From: Parafrankia irregularis
Lineage (GTDB): Bacteria > Actinomycetota > Actinomycetes > Frankiales > Frankiaceae
Assembly (NCBI RefSeq): GCF_001536285.1
Contig: NZ_FAOZ01000036.1
Location: 33,594-97,593 of the forward strand
Reading direction: 5' to 3'
Length of the DNA stretch: 64,000 nucleotides
The notes under the pieces were generated by a model. It saw only the letters and a program-made list of their open reading frames with translations, did no database searches and had not been told where the DNA came from. Shown here piece after piece: positions 51,177 to 59,110 of this stretch (its first letter is position 1; every line of letters begins with the position of its first letter). The position numbers were made by a program, and so were the translations under genes.

Positions 51177-51536
51177 ATGGCTGGGACCTTGGACGGTGCG
51201 TGTGGACCGGGATCCTCGGACCTGCTGGTGACGCTGGCTGGCGGTCTCGACGAGGCCGAGCGGGTGGAGACCATGCAGATCATCACCCGGCGGCTCATCG
51301 CCGAGCGTGCGGCCGCGGCCGGCGGTCAGCGCGAGCGGCAGGTCGACGTGGGGACCCGTAACCGGGCCTCACGGCGGCGTGCCCCGGGTCAGGCTCCGAC
51401 GTCCACCCACGACACCAAGCCGCCAGCCGCCACGAAGCCAGCCGGGTCAGCCACGAGGTCGGCAGCGCACAGGGAGCCTGAAGGGCGGCGCGGCGAGGGA
51501 AGCCCACGAGGTTCCCGGCAGGGGCGACAGCCCTGA
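51177..51536 (+). CDS. Small hypothetical protein
   Basis: 119 residues. The ordered part is SSDLLVTLAGGLDEAERVETMQIITRRLIAERAAAA in outline, predicted helical; the remainder is Arg/Ser/Ala/Pro-rich and probably disordered. The ATG is 9 bp after the stop of the membrane protein gene, with GGGAACC upstream, suggesting one transcript. Function unknown. Confidence 0.5.
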   Translation: MAGTLDGACGPGSSDLLVTLAGGLDEAERVETMQIITRRLIAERAAAAGGQRERQVDVGTRNRASRRRAPGQAPTSTHDTKPPAATKPAGSATRSAAHREPEGRRGEGSPRGSRQGRQP

Positions 51537-51577
51537 TCCGCTCCGCTGCTGCTCCCGAGCCCCCGCTGCTCCGGGGA

Positions 51578-51624
51578 AAGAAGTGAGGATTTTGGCTGTT
51601 GCAGCAACCGAAACCCGCACTTCT
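51578..51624 (+). repeat. Intergenic palindromic repeat, short form (copy F)
   Basis: AAGAAGTGAGGATTTTGGCTG pairs imperfectly with the facing CCGAAACCCGCACTTCTT. The core GAGGATTTTGG is shared with copy C. It lies between convergent genes. Confidence 0.65.
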
Positions 51625-51766
51625 TGCGGGTTACCAACTGACTCTTCGTCCCGTTTGCGCCTGTTGGCATGAATTGCTGGCGCTGTGTGGCGGCGCGGGA
51701 TCCCCGGTGGGTCGCCAGGCGGGCACGGGTAAGCGCAGGCCCCGGGACGGGTCAGTGCTGCCCGGG

Positions 51767-52000
51767 TCAGCCGCAGCAGCCTCCGCCGCAGCAGGCGCCC
51801 CCGCCACCACTGGCCGGCGCGGGCGCACTCGCCATCGCGGGCGCCGACGCGCCGCGGCTCACCGCGACCGCGGAGAAAACCCGAGAGGTCTCCTGATGGC
51901 CCGCGGGGCACGGCGCCGGGGCGGTGCTGTCAGCGTGGATACCGCGACGCACCTCGAAGGAAGCGTCACAGACACGGCATCGGTACTCGTAGGCGGGCAC
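51767..52000 (-). CDS. FmdB-type zinc-ribbon protein
   Basis: 77 residues. N-terminus PAYEYRCRVCDASFEVRRG gives the first CxxC of a FmdB-like zinc ribbon. The second half is CPAGHQETSRVFSAVAVS, where the usual second CxxC is reduced to C-x-x-x-H. The C-terminus is Gly/Ser-rich and ends GGACCGGGCCG, a Cys cluster typical of these small proteins. GTG 52000 fits the family start. The role is probably regulatory or assembly-related; unproven. Confidence 0.78.
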   Translation of the reverse strand: MPAYEYRCRVCDASFEVRRGIHADSTAPAPCPAGHQETSRVFSAVAVSRGASAPAMASAPAPASGGGGACCGGGCCG

Positions 52001-52168
52001 AGGGCAAGGATAGGCCGGTGCCGGGTGCCGCGGGGGCGGAGTCACCCAGCCCGGCCAGTCCGGAATCCTCACAGCCGCCTGAGAGCCGCAGGTGCCGTGC
52101 CTGGACCCTCATGCGCCTGGAAAGTCACCGGCGCCTGAGAGCCCACCTGCTAAGAGCCCACCTGAGGG

Positions 52169-53362
52169 TCACAGGCGCTCGAGAATCGTCGCGTTCGCGA
52201 GTCCGCCCGCCTCGCACATGGTCTGCAGCCCGTAGCGCCCACCGGTCTGCTCCAGGGCGTGCACCAGGGTCGTCATGATCCGGGCGCCGCTGGCGCCGAG
52301 CGGGTGGCCGAGTGCGATCGCACCTCCCCGTGCGTTGACCCGCTCGGCCGGGGCGCCGATCTCGGCTTGCCAGTCGAGTACGACGGCGGCGAACGCCTCG
52401 TTCACCTCGAACAGGTCGATGTCGTCGAGCCGCAGCCCGGAGCGCTCCAGCACCCGGCGGGTCGCCGGGATGACCCCGCGCAGCATCAGGAACGGGTCGT
52501 CGCCGACGACGGCGAAGCTGTGCAGCCGGGCTCGCGGGCGCAGCCCCAGCTCACGGGCCCGTTCCGAGGTGGTGATCAGCAGCGCCGCGGAGCCGTCGCT
52601 GATCTGTGAGGCGTTGCCCGCCGTCACGTTCCAGCCGATCTCCGGGAAACGCGCCGCGGCCGCCTCGTCGTAGTAGGCGGGACGAAGCCCGGCGAGCGCC
52701 TCCAGGCTCGTCGACGGACGGATCCCCTCGTCGGCGGAGACCTCGACGACCGATCCGTCCGCCTGGGTGACCTTCACCGGCGCGATCTCGGGGGTGAACA
52801 GGCCTTCCCGGGTGGCGGCGAAGGCCCGCTGGTGGCTGGCGAGCGCGAACTCGTCCAGCTGCGCGCGAGGAGTGCCGCGGCGCGCGCCGATGAGCTCCGC
52901 GCTGATGCCCTGCGGTACCAGCCCGGCGGGGTAGCGCTCGTTGATGCGGACGCCGCGGCTGTCGCCGGGCTGGGTCGCCGAGCCCATCGGGACTCGGCCC
53001 ATCGACTCCACCCCGCACGCCACCACCATGTCGTACGCACCGGCGATCACGCCCTGCGCGGCGAAGTGCACGGCCTGCTGGGACGAGCCGCACTGCCGGT
53101 CGACGGTGGTGGCTGGCACGGATTCGGGCAGGCCGGCCGCGAGCCCGGCCCAGCGCGCGATGTTCGCGGACTGCTCGCCGGTCTGGGTGACACAGCCGGC
53201 GATCACGTCGTCGATGTGGGCGGGATCGATGCCGGCCCGCTCGACCACCGCGGAGATGCTGTGGGCCAGCAGGTCGATGGGGTGGACCGGAGCAAGGCTG
53301 CCGGTGGCCCGCCCGCGCCCGATCGGGGTCCGTACCGCTTCGACGATGACGGCGTCACGCAT
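52169..53362 (-). CDS. Acetyl-CoA C-acyltransferase (thiolase)
   Basis: 397 residues. N-terminal RDAVIVEAVRTPIGR; nucleophilic Cys in TTVDRQCGSSQQAVHFAAQ; then VNEAFAAV; catalytic His in GGAIALGHPLGASGAR; and the second Cys in LQTMCEAGGLANATILERL. This is a degradative thiolase of beta-oxidation or steroid side-chain type. GAAGGAG precedes the ATG. It is divergent from the asparaginase gene; the gap has a palindrome TAGGTC-N6-GACCTA (53409-53426). Confidence 0.93.
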   Translation of the reverse strand: MRDAVIVEAVRTPIGRGRATGSLAPVHPIDLLAHSISAVVERAGIDPAHIDDVIAGCVTQTGEQSANIARWAGLAAGLPESVPATTVDRQCGSSQQAVHFAAQGVIAGAYDMVVACGVESMGRVPMGSATQPGDSRGVRINERYPAGLVPQGISAELIGARRGTPRAQLDEFALASHQRAFAATREGLFTPEIAPVKVTQADGSVVEVSADEGIRPSTSLEALAGLRPAYYDEAAAARFPEIGWNVTAGNASQISDGSAALLITTSERARELGLRPRARLHSFAVVGDDPFLMLRGVIPATRRVLERSGLRLDDIDLFEVNEAFAAVVLDWQAEIGAPAERVNARGGAIALGHPLGASGARIMTTLVHALEQTGGRYGLQTMCEAGGLANATILERL

Positions 53363-53408
53363 GGAGGACTCCTTCTCCCGAGTGAGTCCGAATACCAGAC
53401 TCACTATG

Positions 53409-53426
53409 TAGGTCAGTCTGGACCTA
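53409..53426. promoter_or_regulatory. Palindromic candidate operator between thiolase and asparaginase
   Basis: TAGGTC and GACCTA separated by 6 nt, 47 bp upstream of the thiolase start. It overlaps an AT-richer stretch (CATAGTGAGTC) suited to a promoter. The size fits a TetR-type regulator, but none is adjacent. Confidence 0.4.
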
Positions 53427-53502
53427 TGGGTTGGAAAAGGCAACTCACTGGTGGCGCAGGTCCCGAGCCCGCGTAGCCTGAGCCCATGACGGCTCCGCGA
53501 TC

Positions 53503-54756
53503 ATGAGGATGTCGGAGGCGAGCGTGTCGAAGTCGGAGCAGCGCGCGCCGGAGCGGTGTGGCGCCGGGCAGCCCGCGCCGGAGCAGGGCCGGCCGCAGCG
53601 GTACGTGGCTGGCGGGTCCGACGGCGCGGCGCCACCTGTCGTCGCCGAGATCCTGCGGGGCCGCGCGCCCGGCGTCGACGTACTGGTCGAGAGCCGGATC
53701 AGGGGAACCGTCGTGGGGCTCGACCCCACTGGTGCCGTGCTGCTGGCCGCCGGTGATCCGAGCGCGGTGATCTCGCCGCGTTCCACGGTCAAGCCGATGC
53801 AGGCCGTGGGCATGCTGACGGCCGGGCTCGATGTGGTCTTCGGGGCGACGCCGGTCGGGCCGGCTGTGCCGGGCGTGTCCGGCGGTGGGAGCGCCGCCGC
53901 GGGCGGCATCCCGCCGGAGCTGCTCGCGATCGTGGCCTCGTCGCACAGCGGTGAGCCCGAGCAGGTGGCGGCCGTGCGTGCCGTGCTGGCGGCGGCCGGC
54001 CGGGGGCCGAGCGACCTGGCCTGCCCGCCGGATCTTCCGCTCGGGCACCTTGCCCACGAGCGGCATCTCGCCGCCGGGGGAGGCCCCGAACGACTACTGA
54101 TGAACTGCTCGGGCAAGCACGCAGGCATGATCGCCTGCTGTGCGGGGTCCGGTTGGCCGGTGAGCGGCTACCTTGAGCCGGACCACCCGCTGCAGCTGCG
54201 GATCCGGGCCGCGATCGAGGAGCTTGTCGGCGGCCCGGTGACGGCTCCCGCCGTCGACGGCTGTGGCGCACCGCTGTTCGGCGTTCCGTTGCTCGGCCTC
54301 GTACGCGGGATGCGTGAGCTTGCGCTCGCGGCGGCTGGGCCTGCGGGGCCGGCGGGGCCTGCGGGGGCCGGGCCTGCGGGTGTGGGGCCGGTGGGAACGG
54401 CGTCGCCGAGGCAGCGGGTCGCGGCGGCGATGCGCGCCTTCCCCGCCCGCGTCGGCGGGCCCGGGCGCCCGGACACGGAGCTGATGCTCGCGGTGCCGTC
54501 ACTGATCGCGAAGGACGGCGCGGAAGGCGTGTCCGTCGCCGCGACGTCGGCCGGATTCGCGGCCGCCGTCAAGATCGAGGATGGTTCTCAGCGTGCCGCG
54601 ATGCCGGTTCTGATCGCCGCGCTGCGGTATCTCGGTGCGTTCGGCGCCGACCCCGACGCCGATCTGGCCCGCGTCGAGGAGCTCGGCACGCCGAAGACGT
54701 TCGGCGGGGGCGCGGAGGTGGGTGTGCTGCGCGTGGTCCTCTCGCCGGGCACGTGA
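53503..54756 (+). CDS. L-asparaginase (asparaginase II family)
   Basis: 417 residues. Conserved blocks of the asparaginase II (thermolabile, Rhizobium-type) family: VESRIRGTVVGLD, SPRSTVKPMQAVGM, IVASSHSGEPEQV, LLMNCSGKHAGMIACC, VDGCGAPLFGVPL and PSLIAKDGAEGV. It hydrolyses asparagine to aspartate and ammonia in the cytoplasm; no signal peptide is seen. An unusual Gly-Pro-Ala repeat (GPAGPAGPAGAGPAGVGP) interrupts the domain near residue 280. A second ATG two codons in is equally possible as the start. Confidence 0.88.
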   Translation: MRMSEASVSKSEQRAPERCGAGQPAPEQGRPQRYVAGGSDGAAPPVVAEILRGRAPGVDVLVESRIRGTVVGLDPTGAVLLAAGDPSAVISPRSTVKPMQAVGMLTAGLDVVFGATPVGPAVPGVSGGGSAAAGGIPPELLAIVASSHSGEPEQVAAVRAVLAAAGRGPSDLACPPDLPLGHLAHERHLAAGGGPERLLMNCSGKHAGMIACCAGSGWPVSGYLEPDHPLQLRIRAAIEELVGGPVTAPAVDGCGAPLFGVPLLGLVRGMRELALAAAGPAGPAGPAGAGPAGVGPVGTASPRQRVAAAMRAFPARVGGPGRPDTELMLAVPSLIAKDGAEGVSVAATSAGFAAAVKIEDGSQRAAMPVLIAALRYLGAFGADPDADLARVEELGTPKTFGGGAEVGVLRVVLSPGT

Positions 54757-55003
54757 TCACAGTGCGTGACATCGGCGTGTGATTCCGGGTGCCGGGTCGG
54801 GTGTCTGCTCCCGGCCATGTGTCGGTGTCCAGGCCTGCGACGTGCCCGAAAGCGGCGTTGCGTGCGTGTGGTGGCACAGCTGTGTAATGCTGTCCGTCAC
54901 ATAAGCCTCACTCTGGGACATGGCCAGGGGGTGGTGGTAACTCGGGCGGTCCGGCCGGTTACGCGTCAGGCAGCATTGTTGATCCGCTGCACAGGATGGG
55001 GAG

Positions 55004-56506
55004 ATGGCCGACAACGCGATGATTGCTGCCCAGGTCGCGACGCTCGTCCGCGATCAGGGAGTCGTGGACCGGCTGACCATCACCGGTCCGGTGGATGTCC
55101 TGCCGAGTCTGCACCGGGTGACGGAGCTGGCCACGGCGAGCGTCGCCGCCGCGGCCGTGGGCGCCGGCCGGTTACTCGTCGCGCGGAACTCCGGCACCAG
55201 TGGCCTCTGTGGTTCCGGCGGTGCCGATAGTTCCATTGGTTTCGGCGATTCCGCTGGTTCCGCTGCCTGCTGGCCGGGTGCGGGTGCGGATGCGACGAGC
55301 CAGCCGGAGATCGAGATCGATACCCGGCACGCCTGCGCGGCGTTCCGCAGCGAACGGTATCTGCGGGTCGATGGCCGGCCCATGCCGACGCCCTGGGACC
55401 CGATCTCCGGCTACTACCGCACCGCCGACGACCGGTGGATCGAGCTGCACTGCAACTTCCCGCATCACCGGGCCGGGATCCTGGAGCTGCTCGACGTGTC
55501 GAACGACCGGGCCGAGGTCGAACGAGCCGTCGCGCGCTTCGAGGCCGAGTCGCTCGAGCTGGAGCTGCAGGCGATGGGCATGTGCGCCACGATGGCGCGT
55601 GACGAGGACGAGTGGTCGTCCCACCGGCAGGCGAAGGCGCTGGCCGAGCTGCCCGTCCTGGAGATCGAGCCGCTCGGGGAGGCCGCGCCGACCCGGCTTC
55701 GACCGGCCGACCTGCCGGCCGAGGGCATCCGCGTGCTGGACCTGAGCCGGGTCGTCGCCGGGCCGGTCTGTGGCCGGACCCTCGCCGGCTACGGCGCGGA
55801 GGTGCTACGGGTCGGCGCCGCACATCTGCCCGAGGAGCGGTCACTGCTCATCGACACCGGCTTCGGGAAGCGGAACACGTTCCTCAACCTGCGGGTCGCC
55901 GCGGACGCACGCCGGCTGCGGGAGCTGATCTCGACCGTCGACGTCGTCATCCAGGCCTACCGCCCGCGTGCGCTGGACCGCCTGGGTTTCGGCCCGGACG
56001 CGTTGGCCCGCCTGCGGCCCGGAGTCGTGGTCGCGACGATCAGCGCCTACGGCCGTACCGGCCCGTGGAGCGGCCTGCGTGGCTTCGACAGCCTCGTCCA
56101 GACCGCTTCGGGTATCGCGATGGCGGAGGGCCGGGCTGGTGGTGACGACGGCCCGCGGCTCCTGCCCGCCCAGGTGCTCGACCACACGGCCGGTTATCTC
56201 GCCGCCTACGGCGTCCTGGCAGCCCTGGCCCGGCGGGGCGAGGAGGGCGGGAGCTGGCACGTCCGGACGTCGCTAGCCCAGGCGGGGCGGTGGCTGCAGG
56301 AGCTGGGCCACCGCGACACGCTCGCGGTGCCGGACCAGACCAGAGCCGACGCGGAGGGCTTCTGCCGGCGGCTGCGCAGCGAGTTCGGTGAGGTCTCCTA
56401 CATCGCGCCCCCGGGAACGGTCGGCGGCCGGGCGCCGGGCTGGACGATGGCGCCAGCCTCACTGGGTACCAGCCCGCCAGGCTGGGAGCCCCGGGACGAG
56501 GCCTAG
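55004..56506 (+). CDS. CoA-transferase family III (CaiB/BaiF-like), permuted-looking domain order
   Basis: 500 residues. The typical family III N-terminal block (IRVLDLSRVVAGPVCGRTLAGYGAEVLRV, then TISAYGRTGPWSGLRGFDSLVQTASG) starts only at about residue 245. The preceding part has what looks like the small-domain and C-terminal region (ISGYYRTADDRWIELHCNFPHHR, then WSSHRQAKALAELPVLEIEP). This C-half-before-N-half layout recurs in an actinobacterial subgroup as I recall it. It should move CoA between carboxylic acids; substrate unknown. The N-terminal 100 residues include a Gly/Ser low-complexity insert. Confidence 0.8.
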   Translation: MADNAMIAAQVATLVRDQGVVDRLTITGPVDVLPSLHRVTELATASVAAAAVGAGRLLVARNSGTSGLCGSGGADSSIGFGDSAGSAACWPGAGADATSQPEIEIDTRHACAAFRSERYLRVDGRPMPTPWDPISGYYRTADDRWIELHCNFPHHRAGILELLDVSNDRAEVERAVARFEAESLELELQAMGMCATMARDEDEWSSHRQAKALAELPVLEIEPLGEAAPTRLRPADLPAEGIRVLDLSRVVAGPVCGRTLAGYGAEVLRVGAAHLPEERSLLIDTGFGKRNTFLNLRVAADARRLRELISTVDVVIQAYRPRALDRLGFGPDALARLRPGVVVATISAYGRTGPWSGLRGFDSLVQTASGIAMAEGRAGGDDGPRLLPAQVLDHTAGYLAAYGVLAALARRGEEGGSWHVRTSLAQAGRWLQELGHRDTLAVPDQTRADAEGFCRRLRSEFGEVSYIAPPGTVGGRAPGWTMAPASLGTSPPGWEPRDEA

Positions 56507-56510
56507 CGTC

Positions 56511-56576
56511 CCGCTGCCGCTGCCGCTGCCGCTGCCGCTGCCGCTGCCGCTGCCGCTGCCGCTGCCGCTGCCGCTG
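56511..56576. repeat. Hexanucleotide microsatellite (CCGCTG)11
   Basis: Eleven perfect tandem copies of CCGCTG, starting four bases after the CoA-transferase stop codon. It is the longest simple-sequence repeat in the window and lies outside coding sequence. Confidence 0.95.
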
Positions 56577-56672
56577 CCCCGCCCAGGCTTCTGCCTGCGG
56601 CCCTGCCTCTGCCTGCGGGGCCCGGCCTCGGTGTTGCTCGGTAGCAGCGGCAGATCGTAGCCACAGTGCGAA

Positions 56673-56716
56673 GATCTGAGGATTCTGGTCGTTCCAGCAA
56701 CCACGATCCTCAGATC
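56673..56716 (+). repeat. Intergenic palindromic repeat, short form (copy G)
   Basis: GATCTGAGGATTCTGGTCGTT faces AACCACGATCCTCAGATC around CCAGC; the outer 11 bp pair perfectly. It probably also serves as the CoA-transferase terminator. Confidence 0.75.
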
Positions 56717-56829
56717 CTGCTCGCCGATGACCGCCTGAACGGGCCGGGTCGTCTCGTCCACAGGCCTGTCGTCGCGTAGGACTGGGTTTTGCGACTTCGT
56801 GGTGGCGCGAACCGGAGGCGACGCAGGAC

Positions 56830-58002
56830 ATGATCAGGCGACCGGCCATGGGCGCGATCGCCCTCGCCGTCGTGACGGCGGTGACCGTGACGGCATGTGG
56901 GCTCGGTCGGGAGGACTCGCCCGGCGACGGCAGGAAGACCATCACCATCGGCTTTCAGGGCATGCTGTCCGGCGACGACCGCAAGCTCGGCGTCAACGCC
57001 CTCTACGGGGTGCGGACGGCGGTCGCGGAGGTGAACGCCGACGCCAGCGTCCCGTTCCGGCTGAAGCTCGTCGAGGTCGATGACGGCGGCTCGCCCGACC
57101 GGGCGCCGGGTGCGGCGCGCGGCCTCGTCCGGGATTCCGACGTGGTGGCGGTGATCGGGCCGCTGCTGACGGACACCGCCGAGGTCAGCGAGCCGCTCTA
57201 CAGCGAGGCCGGCCTGCTCTCGGTGAGCCCGTCCGCGACCGGTCCGGCCCTGACGGATCTGGGCTTCACCACCTTCTACCGGGCGATCGCCCCGGACACC
57301 GTGCAGGGGCGGGCGGTCGCGGACTACATCTCCACCGTCCTCGAGGCGAAGAAGGTGTACTCGATCGACGACCGCGGTGACTACGGCATCGGGCTGTCCA
57401 CCGCGCTGGAGGCCGAGCTGACCTCCGACGGGGTCGATGTCACGCACGACGGGATCGACCCGGCCAGGGACTACACCACCCAGGCCGAGCGGATCATCGC
57501 GGAGGCGCCGGACGTGGTCTACTACGCCGGCTACTACACCGACCTCGCCCGGCTCGCCGAGGCGTTGCGGGACAAGGGCTTCGCCGGCACCGTGATGTCG
57601 GGTGACGGTTCGCGGGACCAGCGGTACGTCACCCGGGCCGGCGCCGACGTCGCCGAGGGAACGTTCTTCTCGTGCGCCTGTGCGGACGTCCACGAGGACG
57701 CGAACGCGGCGGACTTCGTCGTCTCCTTCGAGACGGCCAACGGCGGGGCGCAGCCCGGGGTCTACTCGGGCGAGGCGTACGACGCCACCAGGGCCCTGGT
57801 ACGCGCGCTGCGGGTCGTCGGCCCCGACGGGGACCGCCGGGCGGTCGCCCGTGCCTTCGCGGACGTCAGCTGGAAGGGCGTCACCCGGGACATCTCGTTC
57901 GAGGAGACCGGCGAGCTCAAGGTGCCCACCGTCTACCTGTACAAGGTCGAGGACGGCGAGATCGTGAGCCTCGGGAAGATCACGGACCTGCTCCGATCCT
58001 GA
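56830..58002 (+). CDS. Branched-chain amino-acid-type ABC substrate-binding lipoprotein
   Basis: 390 residues. A signal peptide with lipobox (VTVTAC, Cys near residue 23) shows it is a membrane-tethered lipoprotein. The mature part is a Leu/Ile/Val-binding-like (Peripla_BP_6) protein: KTITIGFQGMLSG, VVAVIGPLLTDTAEV, YRAIAPDTVQGRAVADYI, GYYTDLARLAEALRDKG and SGEAYDATRALVRAL. It captures a small polar ligand for import or sensing. No permease or ATPase genes are adjacent, so it is an orphan by position. Confidence 0.9.
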   Translation: MIRRPAMGAIALAVVTAVTVTACGLGREDSPGDGRKTITIGFQGMLSGDDRKLGVNALYGVRTAVAEVNADASVPFRLKLVEVDDGGSPDRAPGAARGLVRDSDVVAVIGPLLTDTAEVSEPLYSEAGLLSVSPSATGPALTDLGFTTFYRAIAPDTVQGRAVADYISTVLEAKKVYSIDDRGDYGIGLSTALEAELTSDGVDVTHDGIDPARDYTTQAERIIAEAPDVVYYAGYYTDLARLAEALRDKGFAGTVMSGDGSRDQRYVTRAGADVAEGTFFSCACADVHEDANAADFVVSFETANGGAQPGVYSGEAYDATRALVRALRVVGPDGDRRAVARAFADVSWKGVTRDISFEETGELKVPTVYLYKVEDGEIVSLGKITDLLRS

Positions 58003-58100
58003 TGCCCCGCAGGGGCTGTCGGGACGTCTCCGGCACCGATGGGGTGTCGTCCCTGCGTGGCGTGGGTGGTCGATCGGCCGGACTGTGCTGGATTCGGCGT

Positions 58101-58132
58101 AAGGTTGAGCACGCTGAACCTTCCACTAACGT
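58101..58132 (+). promoter_or_regulatory. Promoter with overlapping inverted repeat, upstream of the first SDR gene
   Basis: AAGGTTGAGC-AC-GCTGAACCTT (58101-58122, one mismatch between arms) overlaps TTGAGC (58105-58110), which with TAACGT (58127-58132, 16-nt spacing) makes a plausible promoter 19 bp from the SDR start. The repeat has the form of a repressor operator. Confidence 0.5.
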
Positions 58133-58150
58133 AAGGGTTGTTTTCCTGTC

Positions 58151-58921
58151 ATGGTGCGGTCGCCGATCAGCGGTGACACACCGTCCCCGCGCCGTCTGGC
58201 GGACCGGGCGGCGGTGGTGACCGGTGCTTCCAGCGGAATCGGCTATGCGGTGGCGCTTGATCTCGCGGCCGCCGGGGCGGCTGTCCTGGCGACCGGGCGG
58301 GACGCCGCCGCGTTGTCCCGCCTCGCGGCCGAGGCCGCTCGTCACGAGCTCGACGTGCGCGTCTTCGCCACCGAGATCACCGATCCCGCCGGCCGGGAGC
58401 GGCTGGTCGAAACCGCGCGGGAAATGCTGGGCGACGTCTCCGTGCTCGTTCATTCAGCCGGCGTTTACCACAGCGACCCGATGAGCATCGCGAGCCTCGC
58501 TGATCTCGACGATCAGTACGCCGTCAACCTGCGGGCGCCGTACGCGCTGACGCAGCTGCTCCTGCCCGATCTCACCCGGACGCTGGGCGACATCATCTTC
58601 GTGAACTCCACCCAGGGGCTGGCGGCGGGGCCGGCGGTCGGTCAGTACGCGGCGACGAAGCACGCGCTGCGCGCGATCGCGGACAGCCTGCGCGCCGAGC
58701 TTGGGCCGAAGGGGCCACGGGTGTGCACGATCCTGCCAGGGCGGACGGCCACCGCGATGCAGCGGCGGATCTTCGAGACGGAGGGCCGGGACTGGGATCC
58801 CGATGCCCTCATGCAGCCCGAGGACGTGGCGGCGATGGTGCATTCCGTGGTCGAGCTGCCGCGCCGGGTCGAGGTGACCGACATCGTGATGCGGCCGACG
58901 CAGAAGGTCGCGGCGATGTAA
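58151..58921 (+). CDS. Short-chain dehydrogenase/reductase (SDR)
   Basis: 256 residues. Rossmann motif VVTGASSGIGYAVAL, the VLVHSAGVY counterpart of NNAG, then VNSTQGLAAGPAVGQYAATKHALRA with catalytic Ser/Tyr/Lys (YxxxK). It is an NAD(P)-dependent oxidoreductase of the classical type; substrate not readable. The C-terminal AMVHSVVELPRRVEVTDIVMRPT is the usual end of clavulanate-dehydrogenase-like SDRs. It is read alone. Confidence 0.92.
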   Translation: MVRSPISGDTPSPRRLADRAAVVTGASSGIGYAVALDLAAAGAAVLATGRDAAALSRLAAEAARHELDVRVFATEITDPAGRERLVETAREMLGDVSVLVHSAGVYHSDPMSIASLADLDDQYAVNLRAPYALTQLLLPDLTRTLGDIIFVNSTQGLAAGPAVGQYAATKHALRAIADSLRAELGPKGPRVCTILPGRTATAMQRRIFETEGRDWDPDALMQPEDVAAMVHSVVELPRRVEVTDIVMRPTQKVAAM

Positions 58922-59110
58922 CGAAACGACACCCGGATTTCCGGGCGTGCAATTGATGGTGAACATGAAATGGTCCGGCGGCGGTGCCCCGGGCCGGCAG
59001 TGAGAATCGAGCTCTGATCCGACCTCCAACAGGATCCCCGGCGAGACCCTTCCATCCCACGGTGAACGGTCGGGATTCCGGGGGTCCGAGCCGACGATGG
59101 AAAGGGCTCA

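Larger units (their letters stand above)
56507..56829. other. Intergenic region with microsatellite and repeat copy G
   Basis: 323 bp between the CoA-transferase and the binding-protein genes. It contains (CCGCTG)11 at 56511-56576 and repeat copy G at 56673-56716. The binding-protein promoter must lie after that; no gene is present. Confidence 0.6.

Noticed and set aside
56511..56576. Poly-Ala or poly-Pro/Leu coding ORFs over the CCGCTG repeat
   Set aside because: They arise in every frame of any hexamer repeat; position right after a stop codon and lack of a start signal argue against translation.
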